7,289 nucleotides of DNA from Betaproteobacteria bacterium (GCA_015654605.1 JAATGO010000442.1:1-7289); one strand, 5' to 3'. Positions 1 through 7,132 are shown, numbered from the stretch's first letter. The notes: generated by a model from the sequence alone, not told the origin. Numbers and translations are program-made.

Positions 1-965
1 GATGAATCGAAACCTCCTACCCGAGACCAGATTTGCTGTGCAAACGAAAAAGCTGAACGAATCAATTTTGATGTAGGATTATCGTCGCGCGACATTAATG
101 GCATGAATACGCCGGCCAAATTACCGGATGCCTCCTGTGCTGGAGCAGCATGTCGCTCGAGCAGAGTGACTTCCCAACCTCGCATAACAAGACTCTCACA
201 AGCGGCACTGCCAGCCAACCCTGCGCCAATGACTATTGCCCGACGTGCATATGGTATGAGATTACCAGCATATCTGTGCTGCCAATGCGGAGTAAATCGC
301 GCATAAAGCATTTTCTCTTGCGTCGTGTCCTCACACAGGAATCCGACCTGCCGTAAATGCGGTTGCACTTGTTCCCGCTGTCCAGCTCTCACACTCATCA
401 ATAAAGATGCCTGTGGTGCCGCAAGGCGTGCCAATCGTTTTAGTTGCGGCACTGACCATATCATTGGTTTTTCCGTCTGTGGTAGCAAGTAGAAGGCATC
501 GACCGAAGCATCCATATGTGGCAAACACGCTGCCCAATCTCCCACAATCAAGGTAAGCACCACTCTTGCCTGCATCAAAAAAACACGCTGATAGCCTGGC
601 ACTGATAATGGCCATACAGCATGCAGCTGCTGTGCTTGTGATGCCAATTCCGGCCAGTCTGCGTGCCAGCGTATTAATTGTTCACGCGATGGAAGTTGTG
701 GTAGTAGTGCCAGATAATGCAATTGTTCTGGTCCCTGCGTATCCCGTAACAGCATGGCACACGATGATAAGAAATGATGCCCTGTGCCGAAACCGGTATT
801 GAGCATGACGAATCGCGTACGCCCACGCCAATGCGTTTGCAACTGACCTGAATACATTTGGATTGCGCTGGCAATATCAGCATCGTGCTGTAACAGAGAG
901 TCTCCGAAGCGAAAGGAATCGGGCATGAAGTCAATAAAAGGATAAAAATGACAAAAGAAGAACAT
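1..965 (-). CDS. mnmC: MnmC, bifunctional tRNA wobble-uridine modification enzyme (5' part, runs off left edge)
   Basis: MnmC completes the mnm5(s2)U modification at tRNA position 34. Its C-terminal FAD half removes carboxymethyl from cmnm5U to give nm5U, and its N-terminal half methylates nm5U using SAM. The window holds 321 codons without a stop, so the protein continues beyond position 1. Visible in the translation: a SAM-binding glycine loop GFGTG (residues 58-62), the family segment HADWPELA after it, then after about residue 235 the Rossmann FAD-binding fold with AIVIGAGLAGSAA (GxGxxG at 247-252) and the downstream ASGNLAGVFMPLMS segment typical of MnmC. The ATG start has AGGAG 8 bases upstream (974-978). 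Odd: the family motif DGFAPxKNPxMW is replaced around residues 156-170 by VDAFYLLPQTEKPMIW, two residues shorter and without the acidic residue, and the acidic residue ending beta-2 is Leu88. The oxidoreductase half looks normal as far as visible; the methyltransferase half may be inactive. Family assignment is firm, the loss of activity is inferred. Confidence 0.9.
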   Translation of the reverse strand, partial: MFFFCHFYPFIDFMPDSFRFGDSLLQHDADIASAIQMYSGQLQTHWRGRTRFVMLNTGFGTGHHFLSSCAMLLRDTQGPEQLHYLALLPQLPSREQLIRWHADWPELASQAQQLHAVWPLSVPGYQRVFLMQARVVLTLIVGDWAACLPHMDASVDAFYLLPQTEKPMIWSVPQLKRLARLAAPQASLLMSVRAGQREQVQPHLRQVGFLCEDTTQEKMLYARFTPHWQHRYAGNLIPYARRAIVIGAGLAGSAACESLVMRGWEVTLLERHAAPAQEASGNLAGVFMPLMSRDDNPTSKLIRSAFSFAQQIWSRVGGFDS

Positions 966-973
966 TGCAGGCA

Positions 974-978
974 CTCCT
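974..978 (-). promoter_or_regulatory. Shine-Dalgarno site of mnmC
   Basis: The minus strand reads AGGAG here, followed by eight bases and then ATG at 965-963. This fixes the mnmC start, since in-frame GTG just upstream lies inside the spacer and has no site of its own. Confidence 0.75.
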
Positions 979-1074
979 ATTGTATCCCTTTAGCGCCTGA
1001 CATCCGCAATAAATACATCCCTCCGAAGCACCCCGGATCAAGAGGGAAAGGACTCGAAACGCGCTTCACCATGT

Positions 1075-1100
1075 AAAAAGACGACTAACAAGTAGTCGCC
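1075..1100 (-). terminator. Intrinsic terminator of the MFS transporter gene
   Basis: On the minus strand GGCGACTA (1100-1093) and TAGTCGTC (1087-1080) form an 8-bp stem, with one G-U pair, around a 5-base loop CTTGT. Five T residues (1079-1075) follow directly. It begins 38 bases after the MFS stop codon, a normal distance for a Rho-independent terminator. It also separates the MFS transcript from mnmC, so mnmC should have its own promoter between about 966 and 1074. I could not identify that promoter convincingly. Confidence 0.85.
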
Positions 1101-1138
1101 CTCTTCTCCTATGAAATACCCTGTCACCATTTTTGACA

Positions 1139-2293
1139 CTACGCTACATGTGCTCGGTGCTCCAATGTTACCGATAGCCATACAATGATCAGTGCGACGA
1201 CAGCAACGGCCGCACCAATAAGTGGCAGCCTGGTCAACGGAATACCCGCCGCAATGCTCATACCCCCTAACCATGCGCCGATGGCATTGCCCATATTAAA
1301 CGCACCTTGATTCAGAGTAGATGCCAGATTGGGAGCATCTTTAGCTTTATCCAATACACGTATCTGCGCTGCCGGCACAACAGCAAACGCAAAGGCACCC
1401 CATATAAACATGGTGATTAATGTTGGTACAGGTAAGTGACTACTCCAGGAAAATTGTGTCAGGATCAATGCGATGCCAACAAATAACACTGCCATCACGG
1501 GCATCAGTCGCCAATCAGCCAACCGCCCTCCGACCAACCCACCAACAGTGATGCCAGCACCGAACAGTAACAATACCCAACTTTCCTGATGCGCAGTAAA
1601 CCCTGTGACATTCAGCAAGATATAGGCAATATAGGTCATCACGCTAAACATGCTGATGGAGGCCAGAGTACTGATCAATAACGCCAACTGTACCTGCATG
1701 CGTGCAATGGCGCGGAATTCGCTAATGATGCTGGTCATTTGCATAGTAATTTTTTTCGGCAAACAAACCCACAGCATCAGCATTGCCAGTACACCGATGA
1801 CAGTAATGGCGGCAAAAGTTGAACGCCAACCAGTTGCGTGGCCTAATGCCGTCCCAAAAGGAACACCAAGAATGTTAGCGACAGTCAACCCAGTAAACAT
1901 CAAGGCAACTGCTTGCGCACGTTTCTCACGCGGAACCAGTTCTGCCGCTACCACGGATCCTATGCCAAAAAATGCAGCATGACAAAAAGCCGTTATCACG
2001 CGCGCCACCATCAACATCAGGTAGTTTGGTGCCATGGCACATAATATATTGCCAACGACAAACATGCCCATTAATATGATCAATGCCCGCTTACGTGGCC
2101 AACGTGCCGTAATAATAGCCAGTATTGGTGCCCCTGCTGCTACACCTAACGCATAGCCAGACACCAGCATACCCGCCGCTGGTGCCGAAACATGCAAATC
2201 GAGCGCCACATCTGGCAACAAACCCATGATGACAAATTCTGTAGTGCCAATACCAAAAGCGGCGACAGCGAGCGCAAAAAGAGGCCAATTCAT
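1139..2293 (-). CDS. MFS exporter, DHA1 family, YdhP/AraJ-like
   Basis: A predicted inner-membrane proton-coupled exporter of 384 residues, a usual length for 12-helix DHA1 transporters. The translation resembles E. coli YdhP as I remember it: FGIGTTEFVIMGLLP in helix 1 (13-27), PAAGMLVSGYALGV in helix 2 (38-51), a basic cytoplasmic loop ARWPRKRAL matching MFS motif A (63-71), AFFGIGSVVAAELVP (107-121), a motif-C-like helix 5 segment GLTVANILGVPFGTALG (135-151), a second motif-A relic GGRLADW (255-261) and NQGAFNMGNAIGAWLGG near the end (328-344). ATG at 2293 is preferred: AGGAAG lies five bases upstream (2304-2299) and the protein starts directly at helix 1. A longer reading from 2410 would add 39 non-homologous residues across the control region. 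The gene diverges from the gntR gene at 2493 and is closed by the terminator at 1075-1100. The substrate is unknown; relatives are annotated as drug or sugar (arabinose) efflux, often without proof. Confidence 0.9.
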   Translation of the reverse strand: MNWPLFALAVAAFGIGTTEFVIMGLLPDVALDLHVSAPAAGMLVSGYALGVAAGAPILAIITARWPRKRALIILMGMFVVGNILCAMAPNYLMLMVARVITAFCHAAFFGIGSVVAAELVPREKRAQAVALMFTGLTVANILGVPFGTALGHATGWRSTFAAITVIGVLAMLMLWVCLPKKITMQMTSIISEFRAIARMQVQLALLISTLASISMFSVMTYIAYILLNVTGFTAHQESWVLLLFGAGITVGGLVGGRLADWRLMPVMAVLFVGIALILTQFSWSSHLPVPTLITMFIWGAFAFAVVPAAQIRVLDKAKDAPNLASTLNQGAFNMGNAIGAWLGGMSIAAGIPLTRLPLIGAAVAVVALIIVWLSVTLEHRAHVA

Positions 2294-2298
2294 GAAAA

Positions 2299-2304
2299 CT
2301 TCCT
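2299..2304 (-). promoter_or_regulatory. Shine-Dalgarno site of the MFS gene
   Basis: AGGAAG on the minus strand, five bases before ATG at 2293. It decides the start in favour of the 384-residue form over the upstream in-frame ATG at 2410, which has no such site. Confidence 0.75.
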
Positions 2305-2343
2305 GAAATGAAATAGCCGATAGTGTATCTGTGTTGCAAAATT

Positions 2344-2356
2344 TGTGCAGTGCACA
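2344..2356. repeat. Short inverted repeat TGTGCA-g-TGCACA in the divergent control region
   Basis: Six-base perfect arms around one base, 51-63 bp upstream of the MFS start codon. The symmetry suits a dimeric DNA-binding protein, and the place suits an operator for the MFS gene. It differs from the palindrome at 2395-2406, so if real it would serve a different protein. A repeat this short can arise by chance. Confidence 0.3.
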
Positions 2357-2368
2357 CTCAAATCTTTC

Positions 2369-2397
2369 TTGACAGTGATTTATTACCTCGATAATCT
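2369..2397 (+). promoter_or_regulatory. Sigma-70-type promoter for gntR
   Basis: A perfect -35 box TTGACA (2369-2374) is followed either by TAATCT after 17 bases (2392-2397) or by the better hexamer GATAAT after 15 bases (2390-2395). Transcription would start near 2402-2405, giving an untranslated leader of roughly 90 bases before the gntR ATG at 2493. The probable operator at 2395-2406 overlaps the -10 and start region. Confidence 0.6.
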
Positions 2398-2406
2398 GTA
2401 TACAGA
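2395..2406. promoter_or_regulatory. Probable GntR (FCD) operator, TCTGTATACAGA
   Basis: A perfect 12-bp palindrome. Operators of FadR/FCD-type GntR regulators are commonly short palindromes with a TGTATACA-like core, and this one sits 87 bp before a gene for such a regulator. It overlaps the -10 box and start point of the promoter at 2369-2397, so bound protein would block transcription. This suggests autorepression with release by a ligand. It is also about 100 bp upstream of the divergent MFS gene and might control that too. The match to the neighbour is inference. Confidence 0.6.
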
Positions 2407-2492
2407 ACACAGTATATGAATATTAATTCACTCGCTATTGCTACCCAATGACTATCCATTGACGAAAGCGTTGCTTCATCCCCATTCTTACC

Positions 2493-3179
2493 ATGTATAA
2501 AATCAGTGCTCCAACACAACTTATTGAGCAGGTCTATCATGCGCTGCTCAATGCTATTTGCGATGGCTCGCTGGCACCGAATGCGCGCATTACCCAGGAA
2601 AACCTGGCAGAAATGCTGGGCGTGTCACGCCAACCTATTTTGCAGGCCTTCCAATTACTCAAGCACCAGGGATTCATCGAAGAAAGTGGTCGTAAAGGTG
2701 TTATGGTGACACCTCTGGATCCTCATAAGCTCCTGCAACTGGCGCAAGTCCGTGCCGCACTGGATGGTCTAGCAGCACGAGAAGCAGCTCAGCGCTGGAA
2801 ACAGCATCCAGATAAACAAGCGTTGGATAACCTGATCGCCGATGGACAGCGTGCCATGCACTCTGGAACAATGACTGAACTAATCCAGGCTGATCTGAAT
2901 TTTCATCGTTTCCTGCATGATGCCTCTGGTAATCCCATGATTGCAGAAACAGCGGCACTCCATCTGCACCATATCCGACGTGCCATGGGTGCCATTCTGA
3001 GCGACGATGCTCAAGTCGGCCACATATGGGACGAGCACCAGGCGATTCTGGATGCCATTGTCAATGGTGAGGCTATGCTAGCCGAGAAACTGGCTCGCCA
3101 GCATAGTGAACAAGCGACATCGGAGTTGGCCACCATTCTGATGCGCGCACAATACGCATCCAAAAGGAAACCGGCATGA
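2493..3179 (+). CDS. GntR-family regulator, FadR/FCD subfamily
   Basis: A 228-residue ligand-responsive transcription factor, normal length for the subfamily. Residues about 8-74 form the winged helix-turn-helix: LNAICDGSLAPNARITQENL, then AEMLGVSRQPILQAFQLL as the helix-turn-helix and GFIEESGRKGVMVTPL as the wing. Residues about 78-215 form the all-helical FCD ligand domain. The usual FCD metal/ligand residues are present: Asp134 and His138 in ADLNFHRFLH, His182 in DEHQAILDAI and His204 in ARQHSEQA. An intact site suggests a metal-bound carboxylate effector, as in many FCD proteins, but the ligand is unknown. ATG at 2493 is the first in-frame start and gives the expected N-terminus; there is no Shine-Dalgarno sequence, only a pyrimidine-rich leader. 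It diverges from the MFS gene and precedes the AEC transporter by 89 bp on the same strand, so it probably regulates one or both. Confidence 0.92.
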   Translation: MYKISAPTQLIEQVYHALLNAICDGSLAPNARITQENLAEMLGVSRQPILQAFQLLKHQGFIEESGRKGVMVTPLDPHKLLQLAQVRAALDGLAAREAAQRWKQHPDKQALDNLIADGQRAMHSGTMTELIQADLNFHRFLHDASGNPMIAETAALHLHHIRRAMGAILSDDAQVGHIWDEHQAILDAIVNGEAMLAEKLARQHSEQATSELATILMRAQYASKRKPA

Positions 3180-3268
3180 ACTGCTGTCACACCAACCACA
3201 TCAAGACCATTTCTCATACGGCAGCTTGATAGTGCAATCAATCCCTTTCCCCACAAACATCTCCCATC

Positions 3269-4201
3269 ATGCTCGCCATTTTCAATGTGGTTTTCCCTAT
3301 TTTTGCTTTGATCTTTGCCGGCTATATCTGCCGCAAGCGCAACATTCTCAGCATCAATGCTGCCAGTGAACTGAATCGCTTCGTCATCTATCTCGGCCTG
3401 CCAGCACTGATTTTCAATACGGTATCCAACCTGACACTGGCTTATTTTGCCAACGTTCAGTTCATCAGCATATTTGGCATCGGCGTAGTCGCCGTATTTG
3501 GACTAACTGCCTGGGTCAGACATCGGCAAGGAATGGATGCTGGCAATATCATTATCGACAGCCTTGGCGCGTCTTATCCTAATGTTGGTTTCGTTGGTTT
3601 GCCACTGTGTCTACTCGCCTTTGGCCATGACAGCGTACCACCGGCCGTGATTTCCATGATCATGACAGCCTGTTTGCTGTTTGCCATTGCCATCGTATTG
3701 CTAGAAACTTTTCTGCATAAACAGAAGCATCTCCGTCATACGCTACGTAGCGTGGCAAGCTCGTTGATACGTAACCCCATCATGGTGGCACCAATCCTTG
3801 GTGGTATCGTCGCCGCTAGTGGCTATACCCTCCCTGGTAGTGTGAGTCAGTTTTTTACCTTGTTGGGTGGGGCCGCTACGCCCTGTGCATTGATCTCCCT
3901 AGGACTATTTCTGGCACTTCCTTTACAGCCAGTCAAAAATGGAGGTGTTGGCTTGCTAGTGCTATTCAAGTTGATTTTACAGCCTGCGATTACGGCACTC
4001 TTTGCCTACTGGATATGGCCTCTACCTAAATTATGGGCAGATAGTGCACTACTGCTCAGCGCCTTACCCATTGGAACCGGCCCCTTCATGCTGGCCGAAT
4101 TATATCGCCGCGAGGCCGCCGCCATGTCACGTGCCATCCTGTTTTCCACGCTGGGTTCTCTCGTGACGATTTCAGCGATTCTGGCATGGACACATTCCTG
4201 A
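3269..4201 (+). CDS. AEC-family permease (auxin efflux carrier / malonate transporter type)
   Basis: A 310-residue inner-membrane carrier, the standard size of bacterial AEC (PF03547) proteins such as MdcF- or YfdV-like transporters. These have ten helices in two inverted halves and generally move small organic anions. Visible family features: N-terminal MLAIFNVVFPIFALIFAGY (1-19), LNRFVIYLGLPALIF (35-49), the broken-helix segment ASYPNVGFVGLPLCL (101-115), RNPIMVAPILGG (168-179) opening the second half, GGAATPCALISLGL (200-213), KLILQP (234-239) and LPIGTGPFMLAELY (266-279). The start matches the family N-terminus, but no Shine-Dalgarno sequence precedes it. It lies 89 bp after gntR with no terminator seen between, so the two may share a transcript. 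The gap holds only a weak ATCAAG/CTTGAT pair (3200-3205, 3225-3230). The substrate cannot be read from sequence; efflux or uptake of a carboxylate is a guess from the family. Confidence 0.9.
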   Translation: MLAIFNVVFPIFALIFAGYICRKRNILSINAASELNRFVIYLGLPALIFNTVSNLTLAYFANVQFISIFGIGVVAVFGLTAWVRHRQGMDAGNIIIDSLGASYPNVGFVGLPLCLLAFGHDSVPPAVISMIMTACLLFAIAIVLLETFLHKQKHLRHTLRSVASSLIRNPIMVAPILGGIVAASGYTLPGSVSQFFTLLGGAATPCALISLGLFLALPLQPVKNGGVGLLVLFKLILQPAITALFAYWIWPLPKLWADSALLLSALPIGTGPFMLAELYRREAAAMSRAILFSTLGSLVTISAILAWTHS

Positions 4202-4233
4202 ATAATTCTGCAAGCTCACCATCATTAGCAGAT

Positions 4234-4275
4234 TCTAGAACGCATTTCATTAATCGGTATGAGGTGCGCTCTAGA
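4234..4275. terminator. Long hairpin between convergent genes, overlapping the c-di-GMP gene's stop codon
   Basis: TCTAGAACGCA (4234-4244) pairs with TGCGCTCTAGA (4265-4275) with one mismatch. The stem continues inward through two U-G pairs (plus-strand RNA) and TCAT/ATGA (4247-4250 with 4259-4262), closing on an 8-base loop TAATCGGT. It begins 32 bases after the AEC stop and includes the stop codon (4271-4273) of the opposing gene. Neither side has a T-run, so it is not a classical intrinsic terminator. It may act as a transcript-end stabiliser or as a weak bidirectional terminator. Confidence 0.45.
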
Positions 4276-7132
4276 TATCGGCAATCAATTCCAGCTGTGC
4301 CGGAAGCTGGGTCGCCTGCCGCAGCAACATCTCAAATTGCCTAGCTGATACTGCCGGACTAAAGAAATGTCCCTGCATCACATCACAACCATGGTGACGC
4401 AGATAGGCAAGTTGCTCCTGCGTCTCCACTCCTTCAGCAATTACTTCCAGTTTGAGATTATGTGCCAGTGAAATAATCGACACCGTGATGGCTGCATCAT
4501 CGGTATCGACAGTAATGTCGCGCACAAAAGACTGGTCAATTTTCAATATATCAATAGGGAAACGCTTCAAATAAGAAAGGCTGGAATATCCTGTCCCAAA
4601 ATCATCAATTGATAGGTGTACACCCAGATCTTTGAGTTCTCGCAAGATGCCAATCGCCAATTCAACATCGGTCATCACCAGGCTCTCGGTTAATTCAATT
4701 TCCAGATGACTCGCCACCAATCCTGTTTCCATCAGCATTTCTGCAATTGATGACACCAGGTCTTTTTGTACGAACTGCCGTACCGAAAGATTGACCGACA
4801 CCCGCAAATCAGTAAACCCAGCCTGATCCCAGATTTTGGCCTGCGCACAGGCAGTACGGATGACCCAGGCACCAATCGGTAAAATTAATCCCGTATCTTC
4901 TGCCAAACTGATAAAGCGTGCAGGCGATACCATACCAAGTTCAGGATGTCTCCACCGAATCAAAGCTTCCATCCCAACGATACGACCACTGCGCAAATCA
5001 ATCTTTGGCTGATAATGCAAAAAGAATTCATCACGCTGTAATGCATTACGTAAATCTCCCTCAATCCTTAGTCGCTCCAGTGCCTGCTTATTCATGCTGT
5101 CCGTATAGAACTGATAGTTGTTGCGTCCATTTTCTTTGGCACGAAACATGGCAATATCCGCATATTTAATCAGCATTTCAGGCTCATCACCATGCTCTGG
5201 AAATGTGGCAACACCCAGGCTACAGGTAGGATAGAAAGTATGTCCTTCTATCGTCAGAGGCGTCGCCACCGTATCCATGATTTTCTGCAGACTGGCATGA
5301 TCAAGCACACCATTGGCACGCTCTGATAATGTCATGACAAATTCATCACCACCAAGGCGGGCAACAGTATCAGTATCAGGTACGGCGCTGCGCAGCCGAG
5401 TCGCAATCTTCTGTAATAAAAGATCGCCCGCTTTATGACCCAGCGTATCGTTGACGAATTTAAAACGATCCAGATCAACGTACACCACCCATAAACCATA
5501 TTGACAACGTTGTGCCTGAAACATGGCACGCTCCAAGCTATCACGCAGCATGCTACGGTTAAGCAGGCCTGTGAGGGTATCGCGACTGGCCTGAAACTCC
5601 AACTCTGCCTCATAGCGCTTCATCGAAGTAATATCATATAACGCCGCCACAAAATGCGTCATCTGACCAGATTCACTCATCAACGGTGCCACATACAGAT
5701 CACCCCAAAATAAAATGCCATCTTTACGATAACTGCATAGCACGACATTACTAGCGCTCTGTTTATCCAGCGCTGCCGAAATACGGACAAAATTCTCATG
5801 GTCTCGATCAAACTCTGTCAGCAAACATATCCCCTGCCCGATAGCGTCAGCAGCAGAGTGCCCAGTAATTCTCTCGAAAGCAGGATTAACATATTCGATC
5901 AAATACTCCGGCGCTGTCGCGTTCAAAATAATGATCGCATGTGCACTGGCATCAATTGCTCTTTGCCGCAGCTTCAGCGCCTGCTCTGTCAATTTACGCG
6001 CATGTATATCTTCAGTCAGTAAGGCATGGGTCAACTGTAGTGCTGCTGTCTTTTCTTCCACCACTAGTTGTACCCGTCGCGAACGCATCGACAACACGGT
6101 CAAATATGACGATGCCAGTATGCTCAACAATATGCCGATGGCAGCGATAAACAGAGACCGTTCATGACCATCTGGCAAAGAAAGCGGCCCTGAATCAACG
6201 TCGAGGTACCACTCCTGGCCAGCAAGTTCAAAATTTTTCTCAAGGTCTATTGGCGGACGATATAGTAGTGCCGCCAACTTCATCATCCACGATAATGGTT
6301 GTGATGAGCTGCTACTATCATGATGAAAAACCAACTCATAGCTTCTGTCTGCTCCACTCATGTAAACACTGACATTAGCACCTTTAGGAAGAACGCTAGC
6401 ATTCAGAATCTTCTGCAATACATCATTGACTCGAAAAATGATGCTGGTGCTCCCGGATAGTGCCAGTTGCCGCTGCTCAATGGTCATCGTAGCAGCTCCG
6501 TACTGATAGACGGGCATCAGCACCAGCAAACTCCGTTGTCCTTCATTGCTGCGTGTCACCTGAAAAGCGACGGTTGATACCGCCTTCCAATTTTTCAGGG
6601 CACGTTGTAGCGCTTCCCTGACTTCTGGATAGGATGCCATATCCAGACCTGTTGTTATTTCCTCACTTTGCAAGGCCTGCAAATAGTCCACCACCAGATA
6701 GCGACTCCGTAACGCCGTTGGCAGCAAAGCGCCTGCAACAAATGTCGTTATGCGAAAATTAGGGAAAAGGTGCCGCATGGTAGCTTCAAATGCATCCCTC
6801 TCCGAGGGCTTCACCAGCCGCTGAAAAGCGAAAGCGTGTACATAAGGATATTTTCTTAGCAAGGGAGCTGTGAATAACGCAAATTGCTGACGACTCGGCT
6901 GCCCCACTGTGACAAACAGACGATTAACAATTGTCAGTATCTGCACTGCCTCTTCCAGACTTTCCTGCAGCAGGCTCACCTGCGACGTCACACGCTGGTT
7001 AAAATCTGCGCTGAGCGCCTCATCCTCAAAGCGCGCGGTACCCAGGCATAACACGGCAGTTAAACAAAACCCAAGTATTAATGTCAGTGATGCTACGACT
7101 GGCGTTCCCAATTTCTTTATTACTATTTGCAT
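4271..7132 (-). CDS. Membrane CHASE-PAS-GGDEF-EAL protein (c-di-GMP cyclase/phosphodiesterase)
   Basis: A 953-residue sensor of c-di-GMP turnover, numbered from ATG at 7132. Order: membrane helix about 11-33; periplasmic CHASE sensor about 79-234, with YVHAFAFQRLV, SERDAFEA, GLDMASYPEVREAL and LLVLMPVY; second helix about 326-348; coiled linker 349-389; PAS about 389-502; GGDEF domain 507-676 with DLDRFKFVNDTLGHKAGD and RLGGDEF (GGDEF 594-598); EAL domain 684-934 with MEALIRW (EAL 722-724), VNLS, ELTES, DDFGTGYSS (843-851), Lys864 in KIDQSF, EGVET (900-904) and QGHFFS. Both catalytic motifs look intact, so it could make c-di-GMP, degrade it, or switch. The inhibitory RxxD site five residues before GGDEF reads PDTD, lacking Arg, so feedback inhibition there is unlikely. 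An in-frame TTG at 7180, two codons after a stop, would add 16 residues; ATG is preferred because the membrane helix follows directly, though neither start has a good ribosome site. The sensed signal is unknown. Confidence 0.92.
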   Translation of the reverse strand: MQIVIKKLGTPVVASLTLILGFCLTAVLCLGTARFEDEALSADFNQRVTSQVSLLQESLEEAVQILTIVNRLFVTVGQPSRQQFALFTAPLLRKYPYVHAFAFQRLVKPSERDAFEATMRHLFPNFRITTFVAGALLPTALRSRYLVVDYLQALQSEEITTGLDMASYPEVREALQRALKNWKAVSTVAFQVTRSNEGQRSLLVLMPVYQYGAATMTIEQRQLALSGSTSIIFRVNDVLQKILNASVLPKGANVSVYMSGADRSYELVFHHDSSSSSQPLSWMMKLAALLYRPPIDLEKNFELAGQEWYLDVDSGPLSLPDGHERSLFIAAIGILLSILASSYLTVLSMRSRRVQLVVEEKTAALQLTHALLTEDIHARKLTEQALKLRQRAIDASAHAIIILNATAPEYLIEYVNPAFERITGHSAADAIGQGICLLTEFDRDHENFVRISAALDKQSASNVVLCSYRKDGILFWGDLYVAPLMSESGQMTHFVAALYDITSMKRYEAELEFQASRDTLTGLLNRSMLRDSLERAMFQAQRCQYGLWVVYVDLDRFKFVNDTLGHKAGDLLLQKIATRLRSAVPDTDTVARLGGDEFVMTLSERANGVLDHASLQKIMDTVATPLTIEGHTFYPTCSLGVATFPEHGDEPEMLIKYADIAMFRAKENGRNNYQFYTDSMNKQALERLRIEGDLRNALQRDEFFLHYQPKIDLRSGRIVGMEALIRWRHPELGMVSPARFISLAEDTGLILPIGAWVIRTACAQAKIWDQAGFTDLRVSVNLSVRQFVQKDLVSSIAEMLMETGLVASHLEIELTESLVMTDVELAIGILRELKDLGVHLSIDDFGTGYSSLSYLKRFPIDILKIDQSFVRDITVDTDDAAITVSIISLAHNLKLEVIAEGVETQEQLAYLRHHGCDVMQGHFFSPAVSARQFEMLLRQATQLPAQLELIADI

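Noticed and set aside
331..934. Two open frames on the minus strand (331-615 and 674-934)
   Set aside because: They lie inside the longer mnmC frame on the same strand in other phases, and the mnmC frame carries recognisable domain motifs.
979..984. TACAAT (minus strand) as the -10 box of mnmC
   Set aside because: It lies directly against the AGGAG ribosome site, so a transcript starting 6-7 bases downstream would lack that site. The only -35 candidate, TTGCGG, is 19 bases away and matches poorly.
1650..1982. 110-codon open frame on the plus strand
   Set aside because: It is antisense to the MFS gene, has no family character and no ribosome site; it is a by-product of codon use on the opposite strand.
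2294..2410. In-frame upstream ATG at 2410 that would lengthen the MFS protein by 39 residues
   Set aside because: The extension has no membrane or family character, lacks a ribosome site and would cover the divergent promoter region. The ATG at 2293 has AGGAAG five bases upstream and fits the family N-terminus.
3200..3230. ATCAAG / CTTGAT inverted repeat between gntR and the AEC gene
   Set aside because: Six-base arms 19 bases apart with no T-run are too weak for a terminator, and the repeat does not resemble the GntR-type palindrome at 2395-2406.
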